Source: Molanna angustata | Taxonomy: Eukaryota > Arthropoda > Insecta > Trichoptera > Molannidae | Reading direction: 5' to 3' | DNA: 64,000 bases | Assembly: GCA_963576475.1 (NCBI GenBank) | Contig: OY754977.1 | Span: 29,490,672 to 29,554,671 of the forward strand | Shown: piece by piece, positions 34,071 to 45,984 of the stretch | Layout of the letters: each line of letters starts with the position of its first letter | Numbering within the stretch: position 1 is the stretch's first letter | Program-made: the position numbers and the translations under genes | Notes under the pieces: generated by a model | Databases searched by the model: none | What the model was told of the DNA's origin: nothing | What the model saw: only the letters and a program-made list of their open reading frames with translations

Positions 34071-35080
34071 CGTAAAACTTTTGAATTTTTATATTGTTTT
34101 ATTTCTTTATTAATTAAGTGTGTCTGATAATTTAAATACAACCTTTTGAAACATAATTTATGAAACAAAAGCTTTTGATTTATGCATATTCATGTTTGTT
34201 CAAAATCCTCGATTATATCCATTAAATTTGGGAATACAAATCAAAATTTAATTTTGCTCCTCTTTATTCTTGACCTTTTGTCAAATTCCAGATCAAAAAT
34301 TGATAACAAAAACAGTATGTTTGTTTTTCTGGTACAATTTGAATTAATATTTTTAAAGCCAACATAATGTCTGATCGCATCGTGGGATATTGAACAGACA
34401 AGAATAGCAAAATAATATTCATAATAATGTACAAAAGTTTACCTTTTCACATCCTCTTCTGCTCTTCTTCACATAACGTTTGTATCTGAAAAGAATGAAA
34501 TAAAAATATCAATAATAAAATATAATATATAAGATACCGCTTGTAAAGACAAGGAAAAAATTTACTTTTGTTTTAGACAACATAAATATCCAATCCAATG
34601 ATGTGCTTTTGGGTGGTGATATACAGTAAACGGAATTCCAGGCGTAAACTAATAAAATGTTATAATATGCACATGTTCTATATAATTTATGATAAAACAT
34701 ACGGGTATGTATGCGAAAAATTCTGAGTCGGATTCGAAACTGATCGGTTAATCGCTTCTCTGCAACATTCACTGATAGGTACTCAAAATGTTTTCGCCTC
34801 TTTACAACCACTCGCTCCATACATTAACGGGCATTGTAATTGTCTATATCTACCAATGCCAGTTTAAACATTACCGCTCATTGCGATTATTCTTCCCCTA
34901 CCACCAGACGATCTGCTTATGGGGGGCTTGTAAAATTCCTTTGAAAAGTAAAAAAAAAATTCATTTTTGTATATATTCAACAGTGCAAGAAAAGTGATTT
35001 TACCACATTGAACATTCGGCTTTGAAAATCATAAAAATTGAATCATAAATCAAAAATAAACGCAGTTCTTCATGAAACGA
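34071..35080. other. Unassigned AT-rich interval
   Basis: Frames up to 103 codons occur on the minus strand (34509-34820) without motifs. I see no repeat edges. Confidence 0.35.
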
Positions 35081-35600
35081 TAAGTACACAACATATTTAT
35101 ATTTGTATGTATATAAGAGTAAGAACCATATTATGTAAGTAGGTACCTACCTAATTTCAAATAATTACGTAATTACGAAAAACAGTTAAGTACACAACAT
35201 ATATTTGTATGTATATAAGAGTAAGAACCATAATATTATGTAGGTAAGTAGGTACCTAATTTCAACTAATTACGTAATTACGAAAATCAGTTAAGTACAC
35301 AACATATATTTGTATGTATATAAGAGTAAGAACCATATTATGTAAGTAGGTACCTAAATTCAAATAATTACGTAATTACGAAAATCAATTAAGTACACAA
35401 CATATATTTATATGTATATACATAAGAGTAAGAACCATTTTATGTAAGCAGGTACCTAATTTCAACTAATTACGTAATTAAGAAAATAAGTTTAGTACAC
35501 AACATATATTTGTATGTATATAAGAGTAAGAACCATATATTAGATATTATGTAAGTAGGTACCTAATTTCAACTAATAACGTAATTACGAAAATCAGTTA
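35081..35600. repeat. Minisatellite, period ~100-105 bp, five units
   Basis: Units begin at about 35081, 35188, 35293, 35391 and 35492, each with AAGTACACAACATAT, TGTATGTATATAAGAGTAAG, AACCAT, TAGGTACCTA and AATTACGTAATTACGAAAA. Copies differ by short indels. The block AATTACGTAATT is a palindrome repeated in every unit. Confidence 0.9.
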
Positions 35601-36381
35601 AAGATCTCAGCGGGACAAGTCTGGTCCAAACGGCGAAATCAAAACCCTCGTAATTACCCACATCATTTACATAATTATCATATGGAGTTCTATGACATCT
35701 AAAGGTATGTTATTTGCTCCTGTAGATATGTTATTTGCTCCTGTCCCAAGCACAAGTTTCTAACTTTATTGGGACAGTGCCTTTTGAAAAAAAAACTGTA
35801 TTAATTTAAAATTACCTACTATGTGTTTATATTATGTATTTATTTTTATTTTTTATTTTTTATTTATTTCTGTCCAAAAATATACAGTATATATGAGATA
35901 CAAAATATCTTAAGATAATATAAGCTTATTCATACATAGTTAACATACAATGTAAATATAAGTTATCTCATTTCAATAAATATCAATTTACCACTTCACT
36001 GGTGCTTACATAGTTTAAACCATATCTTTTTGTTTGTATCTTTGTTACTAGCCCCCTCACTAGGCATAGCCTGTGCTAAGGTGAGCTAGTTTTATGTTAT
36101 TGTCTATTACGTTGTTTATTTATAGATACATTTACATATTATATAAGTACATGTACATACATACGCTACGCATTCAAACGTATGCATCTTTCCTTCTAAA
36201 TACAATATTTCATATTGAGTCATGCACACACAACCAAAAATTGTGGAAATAAATTATTTGTTTCACTTTTTTTCAATTATCTATTCTGTTGTTTGTAATA
36301 GTGCATTTACATTTTATTTGGAAGAATTATTTCCTTAAGGATTTTTTCATCTATTTCATAAACCCATCTTAGTGATAGTTT
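35601..36381 (-). other. Probable 3' untranslated region of the RT element and AT-rich flank
   Basis: Downstream of the RT stop the minus strand stays AT-rich with no frame. A TTTATTTTTATTTTTTATTT stretch near 35835-35870 could be its poly-A-like tail, which would put the 3' end there. The exact end is not fixed. Confidence 0.4.
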
Positions 36382-38235
36382 TTAAAATTCTTTTGCATTA
36401 CTGATGTTTTTAATATTTGTTGGTAAACTATTGAAAAGTTTTGTTGAAAAATATCGTACACTACGTTGTCCAAAAGTTGTTTTAATATATGGTATATTTA
36501 AGGTATTTGTTGTACTTAATCTAGTGTGTTTATATTGTTGTGAGCTAGTATATTGATCTTCTCTTTTTAGCTTGTATATTAGCAGATTTTTTGCATATAT
36601 TTTTGTAATTGTTGGAACTTTGAATTTAGTAAAAATCTCTTCAGTATTCGTTCGAATAGGTACCTTAAGTATAACTTTTATAATAGCTTTTTGGGCTATG
36701 TCTATTTTCTTTATTATTGTTGGCGTTGCACTTCCCCATCCAATAATTCCATATTCCATTATTGAATGACAAAGAGCATAGTATATATTTTTCAAATGTT
36801 TTAGGTCAATAACATTTCTGATTGATTTAAAGAAGTATATTAATCTATTCATTTTAGATGTCACGCAGTCAATGTGATAGTCCCATCTCAAGTTTTCATC
36901 AAATATAATTCCTAGATATTTTATGCTCTCTGTTCGTTCAATGATCGGGCAGTTACATGTTGGTTGATCACTTAAGTTTTCGGTACAGTAATCATGAATT
37001 CTTAGTTTATGTTCGTCACTAGGTTTATTTCGGGAGGTTATGCTGTATGCAATGTATTTTGTTTTGTTTGTATTTAGTGCCAGAGAGTTCCTGTCAAGCC
37101 ATTTTTTTACTTCTGTCAATTCCGTTTCAGCCATTTTGTATACTTTTTTCCAAGTTTTTTCGTAATAGATGAAAACTGTGTCATCAGCATAACTGATGAT
37201 ATGTCCTTTTGTGGGAATATTGCATAGGTCATTCATATATATAAGAAACAGGATAGGACCTAATACACTTCCCTGAGGCACACCACAGTTAATTGTTAGG
37301 TTTTCGCTTATGTGCTTTCCCACTTTTACACATTGCTTTCTGCATGTCATGTAATTTTTGAGAATTTTTAGGGAAGTATCTTTTACACCAATGTTTTCAA
37401 GCTTTTTGAAGAGCAAATTGTGGTTAATGGTATCAAAAGCTTTGGTTAGGTAAATAAAAACTGCAAGACACTTGTTGCCTTTATCCATTAATTCTTTTAT
37501 ATGGTCAGTGACATACGAAATTGCATCAGAGGTACTTTTATTTTCTCTGAAACCGTATTGGTTTTTAAAGAGGATGTCATATTTGTTTAAATAGTTCATC
37601 AGTTGCTTCTTTATTACCTTTTCCAAAATTTTTGACATTGAATTTAGTAAACTTATTGGTCTGTAGTTATTTATTTCTTCCTTACTACCATTTTTGTGAA
37701 TCGGTAATATTGTTCCTTGTTTAAGTATGTTTGGAAATTCTCCTTTTTTTATTGATAAGTTTATAAGGTGTGTTAGTGGTTCACATAGTTCTTGCTGTAG
37801 TATTTTGAGTGTTTTTGATGAAATATTATCTTTCCCAGGTGCACTGTTTGTTTTCAGTGATGAAATAGTTTTTTCTATGTCCGTAATTTTAATTTCCTTT
37901 AATTCAAATTTAGAGCGAATTTCGGAGTTTGTGTCTGTTGTTACCATCCTGTCGATTTGGTTTTGTGGTTTATGTGTTTTGATTTTTTTTGCAGTTTCTT
38001 CTCCACAATTTGCAAAATAATGGTTTATATGTTTTACTATCATATCTGGGTTCTTTTCGAATAGCATTGTTTCTTCATTAATCTTAATTTTTTTAATAAA
38101 TGAGTCCTTATTTTTTTTTGAATGTGTGATTTCTTTGAGTATTTGCCAGATTTTTTTAGTGTTCTGGTTGCATTCATTAATTTTGTTTTCGAGCGCGTTA
38201 ACTGTACGGCTAAACTGTAAGTCGATATACCTTTG
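36382..38235 (-). CDS. CR1/Jockey-type reverse transcriptase, 5'-truncated, catalytic Asp lost
   Basis: The minus-strand frame stays open from about 38235 to a stop at 36382, roughly 617 residues, of which the last 561 follow an ATG at 38067. Pre-RT linker KKIWQILKEI and NHYFANCG come first, then NYRPISLL, QYGFRENKSTSDAI, motif A, CGVPQGSVLGPILFLIYMND (motif B), YADDTVF (motif C, residues 293-296), YLGIIFD and a C-terminal IPYIKT and LFNSLP. In motif A the expected F-x-D is FIYLTKAFD, so the catalytic Asp is Tyr (codon 37450-37452). The endonuclease domain is missing. It would copy RNA only if repaired, so I take it to be an inactive copy with an otherwise intact frame. Confidence 0.85.
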   Translation of the reverse strand, partial: QRYIDLQFSRTVNALENKINECNQNTKKIWQILKEITHSKKNKDSFIKKIKINEETMLFEKNPDMIVKHINHYFANCGEETAKKIKTHKPQNQIDRMVTTDTNSEIRSKFELKEIKITDIEKTISSLKTNSAPGKDNISSKTLKILQQELCEPLTHLINLSIKKGEFPNILKQGTILPIHKNGSKEEINNYRPISLLNSMSKILEKVIKKQLMNYLNKYDILFKNQYGFRENKSTSDAISYVTDHIKELMDKGNKCLAVFIYLTKAFDTINHNLLFKKLENIGVKDTSLKILKNYMTCRKQCVKVGKHISENLTINCGVPQGSVLGPILFLIYMNDLCNIPTKGHIISYADDTVFIYYEKTWKKVYKMAETELTEVKKWLDRNSLALNTNKTKYIAYSITSRNKPSDEHKLRIHDYCTENLSDQPTCNCPIIERTESIKYLGIIFDENLRWDYHIDCVTSKMNRLIYFFKSIRNVIDLKHLKNIYYALCHSIMEYGIIGWGSATPTIIKKIDIAQKAIIKVILKVPIRTNTEEIFTKFKVPTITKIYAKNLLIYKLKREDQYTSSQQYKHTRLSTTNTLNIPYIKTTFGQRSVRYFSTKLFNSLPTNIKNISNAKEF

Positions 38236-38399
38236 AAATTTAGTTATTTATTAATCAAGTCAGCGAATTACAATGCACTATACCTAGTAAATAAAAAAAA
38301 AAGTGTTATAGAACTCCATATAATATTATATCCACGATATGGGTCATCGTGAGGGTTTTCATATCGCCGGTTGGTCCAGACTTGCCCCCCCATGTCCCC

Positions 38400-38810
38400 A
38401 CTATTTTTTATCATAAAATCTAGTAATAATTATTATATTCACTCGCCTATTCTGAGATTACATAGACTTGGTAATGAGTTTAGCTCTGTTGATGTTTTTT
38501 GCTGTTCGATATATGAATATAAAGAGAGACTTCTAAAAATTGTATACATTCTGGGTTCTTCTTCTTTTTTTCTTTTAATTTTTTATTTTTGTTTCTGCTT
38601 AATCTTTTGCTTGTTTTTATTTAATTTTATTTTCATTGTACTTATATAAAATTTTGTAAATTTCTATTATTTTCTTGATATTTTTTTGTTGTTATACATA
38701 GGTAGGTACCTATTTATAATGTAATTATGTATGTATGTATTTTGCTTCGTGGTTCATAAACATATGATTTAATCATTTGTAATTGTGTATGTAAAAGCCC
38801 ATTTAGGGCG
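38400..38810 (+). pseudogene. CR1/Jockey-type C-terminal fragment and 3' UTR
   Basis: The plus strand reads HSPILRLHRLGNEFSSVDVF, then SIYEYKERLLKI. This matches the S-P-I-x-R-x-x-x-x-x-N-x-x-x-x-x-D-x-F-x-x-S-x-x-x-x-K pattern that closes CR1/Jockey RTs. The untranslated part runs into an (AAAT)n tail. Everything upstream of the last 50 codons is missing. Confidence 0.65.
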
Positions 38811-38813
38811 TTT

Positions 38814-38860
38814 ATATAAATAAATAAATAAATGAATAAATAGATAAATTAATAAATAAG

Positions 38861-38939
<79 letters not shown>

Positions 38940-38972
38940 ATGAATGAATAAATAAATAAATAAATAAATAAA
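38814..38972. repeat. (AAAT)n microsatellite, ~155 bp
   Basis: Tandem AAATAAAT with a few substitutions (AGAT, TTAAT, GAATGAAT). It is the expanded 3' tail of the preceding CR1/Jockey-type fragment. Confidence 0.95.
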
Positions 38973-38984
38973 TATACATCATGC

Positions 38985-39205
38985 TGTTTTCATATTCTGG
39001 GTAGGAAAAACAGACTAACCCTCATACAATCCTCTCCTGACATATACAGACATGTTTTAGGTAGAAAACAAAATATTTAAAATCAATTATTAATTTGTGT
39101 TTGTGTTTAAAGTTTGGTACGTATTCTTCAATTATGCATAATATATTACTATCGCCATCGACAGTTGGACCTCGTGTGTTACATGCAACTAGTATATGAG
39201 TTCTA
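38985..39205 (-). repeat. Family A terminal fragment
   Basis: CATCATGCTGTTTTCATATT and CTGGGTAGGA through ATCGCCATCGACAGTTGG match the outer 220 bp of the longer copy at 40725-40930. The other end is missing and it abuts the (AAAT)n tract. Confidence 0.65.
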
Positions 39206-39555
39206 CATTGCTAGGTCAACGTTGCTAGTTGTTAAAACACGTGGTAGTACGTAGGTAAGTATGTACACAATGACAACATTCGACGTAGTTTAGTGACAAG
39301 ACCGCGTGTTGTGTTGTAAATGGGAGAATGCAAATAGTATGATATCTAGGAAGGAATTAACACAAGTTGGCTATAAATTGAATTCATAAACAGGGGAAGA
39401 TTCTAGTGCATAGTAAACCAGTTAGTAGGTAGAGTCATCGCACCCAACACTGAAACCTTTGACCTATTTCGGTTTATTCCATAGTAAGGGGTGCACCATA
39501 CAAGTTTATAATGGCTATTTACAAACTGGATCCTTCTCAATTTACAGTCGCCATT

Positions 39556-39861
39556 TTGGACCTCTTCTTCTTCTTTTGGTAGATCTATGATCGGTTTCTA
39601 CAGGTCCTGGGACGAGGATATCCAGCTCTCCTTCATCTTCCTGGTGGTCAGCGTCCCTCTGGTATCTCGCGCATTGCAATCTGTGGCAGCATTTCTGGAT
39701 TCATCCTCTCTACATGTCATGATCTCTCCAGTGTCGTATTATTTGCATGCTCCACCTTACAATATCCTCCATATTGCAGGTTCTGCGGATCTTCACATTG
39801 GGTATTCTGTCTCTGAGGGTTCTGCCCATGATAGGTCTTATGGTTTTCATATCTCTGACTT
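39556..39861 (-). pseudogene. Endonuclease-RT element, last codons, with (GAA)n end
   Basis: The minus strand gives an R-P-I-M-G-R-T-L-R-D segment followed by RRTCNMEDIV, then W-R-D-H and, after breaks, E-L-D-I-L-V-P-G. These recall the R-x-R-T-x-V-x-D-I and W-R-D-H blocks at the C-terminus of insect endonuclease-RT ORFs. The 3' end is a CTTCTTCTTCTTTT tract at 39556-39571. It is short and broken. Confidence 0.6.
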
Positions 39862-40932
39862 TTCCAACTGTCGATTCGTTCATGAGAATTCAATTCTCTT
39901 AATGAATCGACATTATCCAACTGTCGATTTGTTCAGGAGAACTTTGTTCTCTTAACATATCGACAATGTTTCAAGCCAGGATACGCGAGAATTGTATGCA
40001 GAGGTCTACTTTTTTCACGGTTTTTTCCAACTTTGAAGTCAAAAAACACCAACTTAGAGGCTTCGCAGCATATATGTTCCATACACGGATTTACTCAGAA
40101 TTTGGAGTAGAACATTTCGTGTGTCTGTGTGTGTGTCTGTGTGTGTGTGTGTCTGTGTGTGTTTGTATGTCTGTGTGTGTGTGTGTGTGTGTCCGTCCCC
40201 CCCTTATAACTTTTGATCCGCTCAATTTACAGAGTCCAAAATTTCAGAATATATAAACAGTTATAGGCTTACAAAACTTTTATACTCAGAAATGTGAATT
40301 TTTGTTTCAGTCAGGGGTTATCAACTTTTGAAATTTTGGTTTATTTTTCCATATATCTCAGAAACCATAAAAGCTAGAACGCTGAAATTGGGTATAAACA
40401 TAGAAAAATACAAAATCTCAAATAAGTTTTTTTTAAAAAAATCCAGAGTTTCTCAAACATTTTTTATTAAGAAAAATATTTTTTATGATAAATTTATGAG
40501 TTTAACTGCCTATATTTCCATTTTTTTTTAAATATCAAGAAAAGCCGAAACAACCCAACTAGATAATTTAATTTTATATAAAAATATTAAAAATGTATTA
40601 GCACATCTCAATTTTTTTTTAATAATTTTTATAAAAATTGAATTAAGTGACGACATTGCTTCATACAATTTGTATGGCAATCGCCTACACACAATATCTA
40701 AGAAGACTCAATTGTTTGATACTATACCATCATTCTGTTTTCATATTCTGGGTAGGATCAAAGGACTGACCTCCATACTATCCTATCTTGACATACATAC
40801 ATATTATGTAGGTACATGTGTTGTATAGAAAATCAAATATCTTAAAATATTAAATAATTTGTATTTATGGGATTATAGTTTGGTACTTATTCTTCATAAT
40901 ATCGCTATCGACAGTTGGATCTCATGTGTTTC
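39862..40932 (-). mobile_element. Family A, long reverse-oriented copy (~1.07 kb)
   Basis: Both family A ends are present: CAACTGTCGATTCG at 39866, a second CAACTGTCGATTTG at 39918, and ATCGCTATCGACAGTTGGAT at 40910-40929. The hairpin terminus is duplicated here, so two ends lie side by side. The interior carries a TG-rich tract at 40118-40192, the C run near 40197, TTTGATCCGCTCAATTTACA, and CAGTCAGGGGTTATC. An extra segment of about 200 bp near 40550-40720 is not in the 2541-3292 copy. No coding frame is supported. Confidence 0.7.
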
Positions 40933-41337
40933 ATGCAACTAGTTTATCGAGATCATTGCAACTAAAAACATTATTTTTTGGTAATATTATATGTTTTATT
41001 ATTTTTCAACAAAAAAAGATATATTTTGAACTATTATAATATAGTTTCAGACAAAGAATTTTTAATTGCATAACTACACCTACTTATTTGTTGGCAGTTA
41101 CTTTCAAAATATGAATTAAATACTTCACTTCATGTAAGTTGTGAGGATATTTCGAAATATTTCATACAGATGGCAATTGTGTCAAATATAATATTTTCCT
41201 AGTTTCAGAACATACTCATGTAAAAACAAATTAGTAGGTATTATAAAAGTAATTTGGTATTGTCAAAATAATGTTTTTAAGATTGAATAAAGGTGTTTAT
41301 AGTTTTGAATATTTTTGAGATATGTAGGGTATACAAA
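40933..41337. other. AT-rich interval, nothing recognised
   Basis: No frame, tandem repeat or terminal repeat is visible. Confidence 0.4.
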
Positions 41338-41520
41338 TTATTTACACAAAGAGGTGTTGGAAGGATACAAATTTCCTGGCTCCGCAATATACGCGACTGG
41401 ACGGGCATAAGAAGAGTTGGAGAGCTGTTTCGGGCTGCCCAGGACAAAGAGACTTTCTCTCGGGTGATAGTCAACGTTGGGGACCTGACATGACACCAAA
41501 AGAAGAAGAAGAAGAGGATA
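41338..41520 (+). pseudogene. Endonuclease-RT element, last ~50 codons, (GAA)n end
   Basis: The plus strand reads RGVGRIQISWLRNIRDWTGI, then ELFRAAQDKETF and VIVNV and a stop at 41493. The G-R-x-x-x-S-W-L-R-N-I-R-x-W and L-F-R-x-A-x-D blocks are well known at the end of insect endonuclease-RT ORFs. It ends in AAGAAGAAGAAGAAGAGG. It is a minimal 5'-truncated insertion. Confidence 0.75.
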
Positions 41521-42574
41521 CATAATATATATAAAGTGCGTAAATGTTACATTCAAGAAATTAAAAAAAAAATGATTACAAAAGATTAAGAAGTAAAGTG
41601 TTAGATTAAATAACAGAAATGAAATAAAGGAAATAAAAGTAAAAGTATGTAAATATGTCAGATGTTAAGGGTGGACAAGCCCCTCAGCATAGATCCTGCC
41701 CGAAAAAATCAACCATGTTTTTGTAAGAATTTTAAAGGAATTGTGATGTGGTGATTTCTTTATGTTATTAGGTATATTGAACGTATTTGAAGTTTCGAAA
41801 TACTTTGTGTATTTTATCACTGAACGATTTTCCCTGATTTTAAATAATATTTATAATTTCATATTTTAAATATCCAGTTCTTCGGAAACTCGTGCGGCAT
41901 ATTATTAAAATACCAGACACGAGTCAAAATGCGCTTGTCAAACTATTATAACCGGTTAATGACCCTTGACATGTGGACAAGAACTTGGCGCTGCACAACT
42001 GTGGGGATGTCGGTGAAATATTTCTGTAGTGGAGGCTTTATTTATATAGCTCGCATTAAGTTTTCACATTCTGTGTTGTATTTTGTATTGCTAGTCAAGT
42101 TATGTCTTTATAGCATGCGAATATTTATATCTGGGGCAGGATAATAGCGGGTCTGCTTTGCATTAACACAAACTACAGACGATTCCAACTGTAATTTTAT
42201 TACATGAAATAATAAATACATGAGAAGGGGTATATTCCATTTTTGAATTAAGTCTTTGCAAATTATATTTTTTATATGTCACAACATGCATTTATAAAAA
42301 AAAAATGGAAAAATAATTTAAGAGAATCACTTCACGATAATTTATTTTCTTCCTCGTCCTCTTCTATCCTTTTTAGGCTTATTAAAGTTCTGTGTCATAT
42401 TTTCTCCTGTTACGTGGATTGCCAGCTCTCCTGCCATCTTATCGGATGTCTTGGATGTCTGCTATCCTGATTTAAAATTTATTAATTTGTTTATTTGTCG
42501 TGATACATATTTCGCTTCAAAATATGTACCTATAAAATACATCGCATCAGTAATACTTACAATAGTCCTACTCC
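41521..42574. other. Unassigned AT-rich interval
   Basis: Only frames of about 70 codons or fewer are visible and none carries a motif. The GC content rises sharply at about 42575, where the R1-clade element's 3' end probably lies. Confidence 0.4.
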
Positions 42575-45275
42575 CTAGCGTCCACGAGTGGTCATCTATG
42601 CCCCGTGAACCCTGGGCAAAGTGGCCATTGGCATTAACAGCAGTGCTATAGAAGATAGGAAGAGGATGAATAGCGATCGCCCGGCGCCACAAAATTAGAT
42701 CGTTCCAGATAAGGGAAGGGAAACCCCTACAGATAAAACCTGGTCCTCCTATTAACATGGTTAGGCGAAGTCAACAACCCAACCCTAAAAAACAACCACA
42801 GTTATGAAACGATTAAGAGAAAGAACCGGACTGATCTTTAAAGCACGTCCTAGCATTTTTTTAAGGAATTTCTCCATACCAACCGGGAGCACTTATGCTG
42901 CTTATCAAACACTGAAAGTCACCCACCGCTTACCCGGGTATCTCAGGCGCGTAAGCGTCTCTTTACCCGCACTTACTTGCAAATCTTTTTACGCAGGCGG
43001 GCTCGGAGTTTGCCGGATGGGCTCCCCCCAACAAACCCCGCCTGCTAAATTAATATAGACTCTCAGTGCCCTCATTCAAGGATGAAGCCTACCTAATGCA
43101 CCTTACTAATTAAAACTAATCTTAATTTCTAGGTACTTATAACTGCTTATAACTAGCATCATACTATAACTATACATCTTACAAGCTAATTGTCTTAATA
43201 CTACTGTCTTAGTCTTAAGCCTTAGATTAATAGGTGAGGGGGCCAGGACAGAGGCGTCCCGACATTCCAAAAGAGCCATCGCACCCGCATCACCAGGTGC
43301 GATAGCTAACCTCGACGCGAGGAAGGAGGACCCACCCAGATGGGGGCACTTGATTAGACACATCCACGAAGGGAGAAGGGACGGCACGAAACGTCAACGA
43401 GTCATCGACCACTCCGCCACAGCATCACTCCAGGCCAGATTAGGCCCACCGCTGTACGAGACCTTCGACCGGGGATAAACCCGGTCTCCGGAGCTCATCC
43501 CAGTGTGAAACCCACACATCAACAAACTCTTCGAAACGAGCAACATTGTGCAATGGTTCGCCAGCACTTCACCAAACCAGACTGGCCGGGCGGTACCAGC
43601 ACACATACCTCCTATCATATTCTCACTGGCATCCATCAACAAAGGGCACTCCCAAAGGATATGCTCTGCATTCTGGGAACCGGTACCACAAGCACACCAC
43701 GGATCCACCGCTAGGCCTAACTCAAATAGTCGGCCTTTAAGCTCCCCGTGTCCTGACACGAGCTGCACCGCATGGTGGCTCAGTGCCAGCGATCTCATGC
43801 TCATCCTCTTTCTTAGGTCAGGGAAGAACTTAAAGGTAACCCTAGCAGTTCCTCCTCTATCCCGGCGCTCCTGCCAAACTTCCATCGTCCTTTCTCTGAC
43901 TCTATTGATGGCCCCACTCAGACCACCAAGTCCAGGTGCAACACAAACAATCACTCCTAAATGTTCAGCCCGTCTGTTGAGCTTGATACTTCTACGTGCG
44001 ACAAAGTCCCGCACCTCAAGATCAGCAGGCAGGACACCAGCGATGACCGGAAGACCATCGCTGGCCGCCGTGCGGTACGCACCTGTAACAGCAAGCAAGG
44101 GAAGACGCTGACCCCTCAGGATCGCAAGAGCAACCGAGCCAACACTCAGCCAATAGGACCACACTTCAGATGCGTATGTAACCTGGGCCACATACGTAGC
44201 TCTGTATATAGCCTTCACCGTACCCGAATGGAGGCCCCAGCTACTCCTGCTGATCCTGCGCAGTGCCATAAACAAGGCAGCTGCTTTTTTAGCCGAGGAC
44301 TTGAAATGCGGTAGAAAGGTGAAGCCACTGTCCAGGACGACACCCAGGTAGCGAACTTCATCGACAACCCTAATGGAATGTCCGTCCATCCGCAACACCG
44401 GGCGCCTCGCCCGGCTAGGTGCCCCCTTCATCCACATCGCGATCGTCTTACTCGGCGAGAAGACCAACCTGTTCACCCTACCCCAGTTTAGTATTTCGTT
44501 GATCGCGTCTCTAAATTTACACTCGATTTCAGACCTGGATTTTCCTCCAATGAGGAGCAGGGCATCATCGGCGTACGCAATGATTTTAGTTGTAAGCGGA
44601 AGCAGCAACCTCAACAGGTCGTCGAAGAGGACGTTCCACAGGAACGGCCCTAGGACCGAGCCCTGTGGGCATCCCATATCGACTATTCTTTCAACAATGC
44701 GTCCGGCATGCGTGACTACTACCTTCCGGTCGCTAAAGTAGCTGCTCACTATAGCGAACAGCCAACGAGGACAACCCCGTAGCTTCAGTTTGGCCAGAAT
44801 AAGCGGCCACCACGCATTGTCGAACGCCCCTGCTATATCTAGGAAGACTCCCAGAACATACTTATCTTCACACGCATTCTTCCAGCGGATGCACTCCGCA
44901 ATCGCATCTTCAGTCGAACGCCCATGGCTGAATCCAAACTGCCCCGGATCCCCAGGCGTCAAGGTCTCGCCAAGCCTATCCCTCACCAAGATCTCAAGGA
45001 TCTTGCCAAAGGAAGGCAGCAGCGAAATCGGCCTGTACGCCTTAAGGTCCGACAGAGGCTTATCATTGCCCTTGGGAATTATCCTGAGCAAGCCCTTTTT
45101 CCAAACCTTGGGAAAAATCCCCTCCTTCAAACATCCATTCATCAGCTTAATCATTTCCGCCGAACAGAATTTCCAAACATTCTTCACGATTCTGCCATTA
45201 ATCCTATCAATACCTGGAGCCTTCTTTGGCCCCAGTCCAGCAACTACCTTATTCAATTCATCCACAGTCACGGCT
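42575..45275 (-). mobile_element. R1-clade non-LTR retrotransposon, 5'-truncated
   Basis: This GC-rich block stands out from AT-rich surroundings. Its coding part (45271-43394, minus) holds an RT and a C-terminal zinc knuckle. About 820 bp of GC-rich untranslated sequence follows, to roughly 42575. The endonuclease half is missing. A second copy of the same family lies on the plus strand at 63575-64000. R1-clade elements often have preferred target sites, but none could be identified here. The 5' edge abuts an RTE fragment head to head. Confidence 0.8.
43394..45275 (-). CDS. R1-clade reverse transcriptase with C-terminal zinc knuckle (partial)
   Basis: The 625-residue frame begins just after an in-frame stop near 45275, so its first codons are a truncation point, not a real start (the apparent start codon is GTG). 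Motifs in order: AYRPISLLPSFGK, QFGFSHGRSTEDAI, FLDIAGAFD (catalytic Asp about residue 145), GCPQGSVLGPFLWNVLFDDLL, YADDALLL (233-236) and RYLGVVLD. The WNVLFDDLL block after motif B is typical of R1-clade proteins. Near the end WCACGTGSQNAEHILWEC is a CCHC-type knuckle. All RT active-site residues are kept and no internal stop is seen. The missing endonuclease makes this copy unable to move alone. Confidence 0.85.
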
Positions 45276-45302
45276 TATCAAACAAAAAAACAAAAACACA
45301 TG

Positions 45303-45960
45303 TGACATTATAGACTTGCAAGAGATGCGATTGATAGGAAACGGAATCATGGAGAAGCGCAACTGCACGGCGCTCTATAGCTGTTACCTGAAAGACCATA
45401 CATTTGGAACTGGTTTCTTAGTTCATAATCGCGTTAAACACCATATCTTGAATTTCGAGCTTATTAGTACAAAAATAGCTACTTTACGCATCAGACAGGT
45501 TCTTTAAATACACACTTATCAACTGTGATGCACCTACAGAGGATAAATCGGACGATGAAAAGGATGAGTTCTATGATCTTAAATTGGTGTATAAAAAAGG
45601 TGCCCGAGACACGAAATGAAGATTGTGCTAGGAGAACTTGTGCTATGAACGCCAATGTGTGACGAGAACACATATATGAAGCAACAACAGGCAAATATAG
45701 CTTGCATGCCCAGATTAATGATAATGGAACACAACATGACCATTCGAAGTACCAGCTTTCAGCGGAACAAAATTCATAAGAACATTAAAATCACCTGATG
45801 GACGTACATTCAACTAGATTGACCACTGGCTAAAAGATAATGAATAGACACAAAAACGATCTCATGAATGTGAGATCATACCGAGGTGCAAACGTTTACT
45901 CTAGACACATGCTAGTCTGTGCTACACACAGAGCCAGAATATCAAAAGCTAAAAAAGGGT
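45303..45960 (+). pseudogene. RTE-type endonuclease domain fragment
   Basis: The plus strand reads LQEMRLIGNGIMEKRNCTAL, then FGTGFLVHNRVKHHIL and TKIATLRIR in one frame. In other frames it gives a D-E-F-Y-D block, EMKIVLGEL and later SPDGRTFN. These are landmarks of the apurinic-like endonuclease of RTE ORFs: L-Q-E, F-G-T-G-F, K-I-V-L-G-D-F with Asp changed to Glu here, and T-S-P-D-G-R. At least two frameshifts and several stops break it. It is 5'-truncated and its start lies about 30 bp from the 5' edge of the R1 element on the other strand. Confidence 0.75.
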
Positions 45961-45984
45961 CAACATCACACTTAGTTGATCGAT

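Noticed and set aside
43505..45313. Plus-strand frames of 100-187 codons over the R1 element
   Set aside because: They are antisense shadows of the well-supported minus-strand RT.
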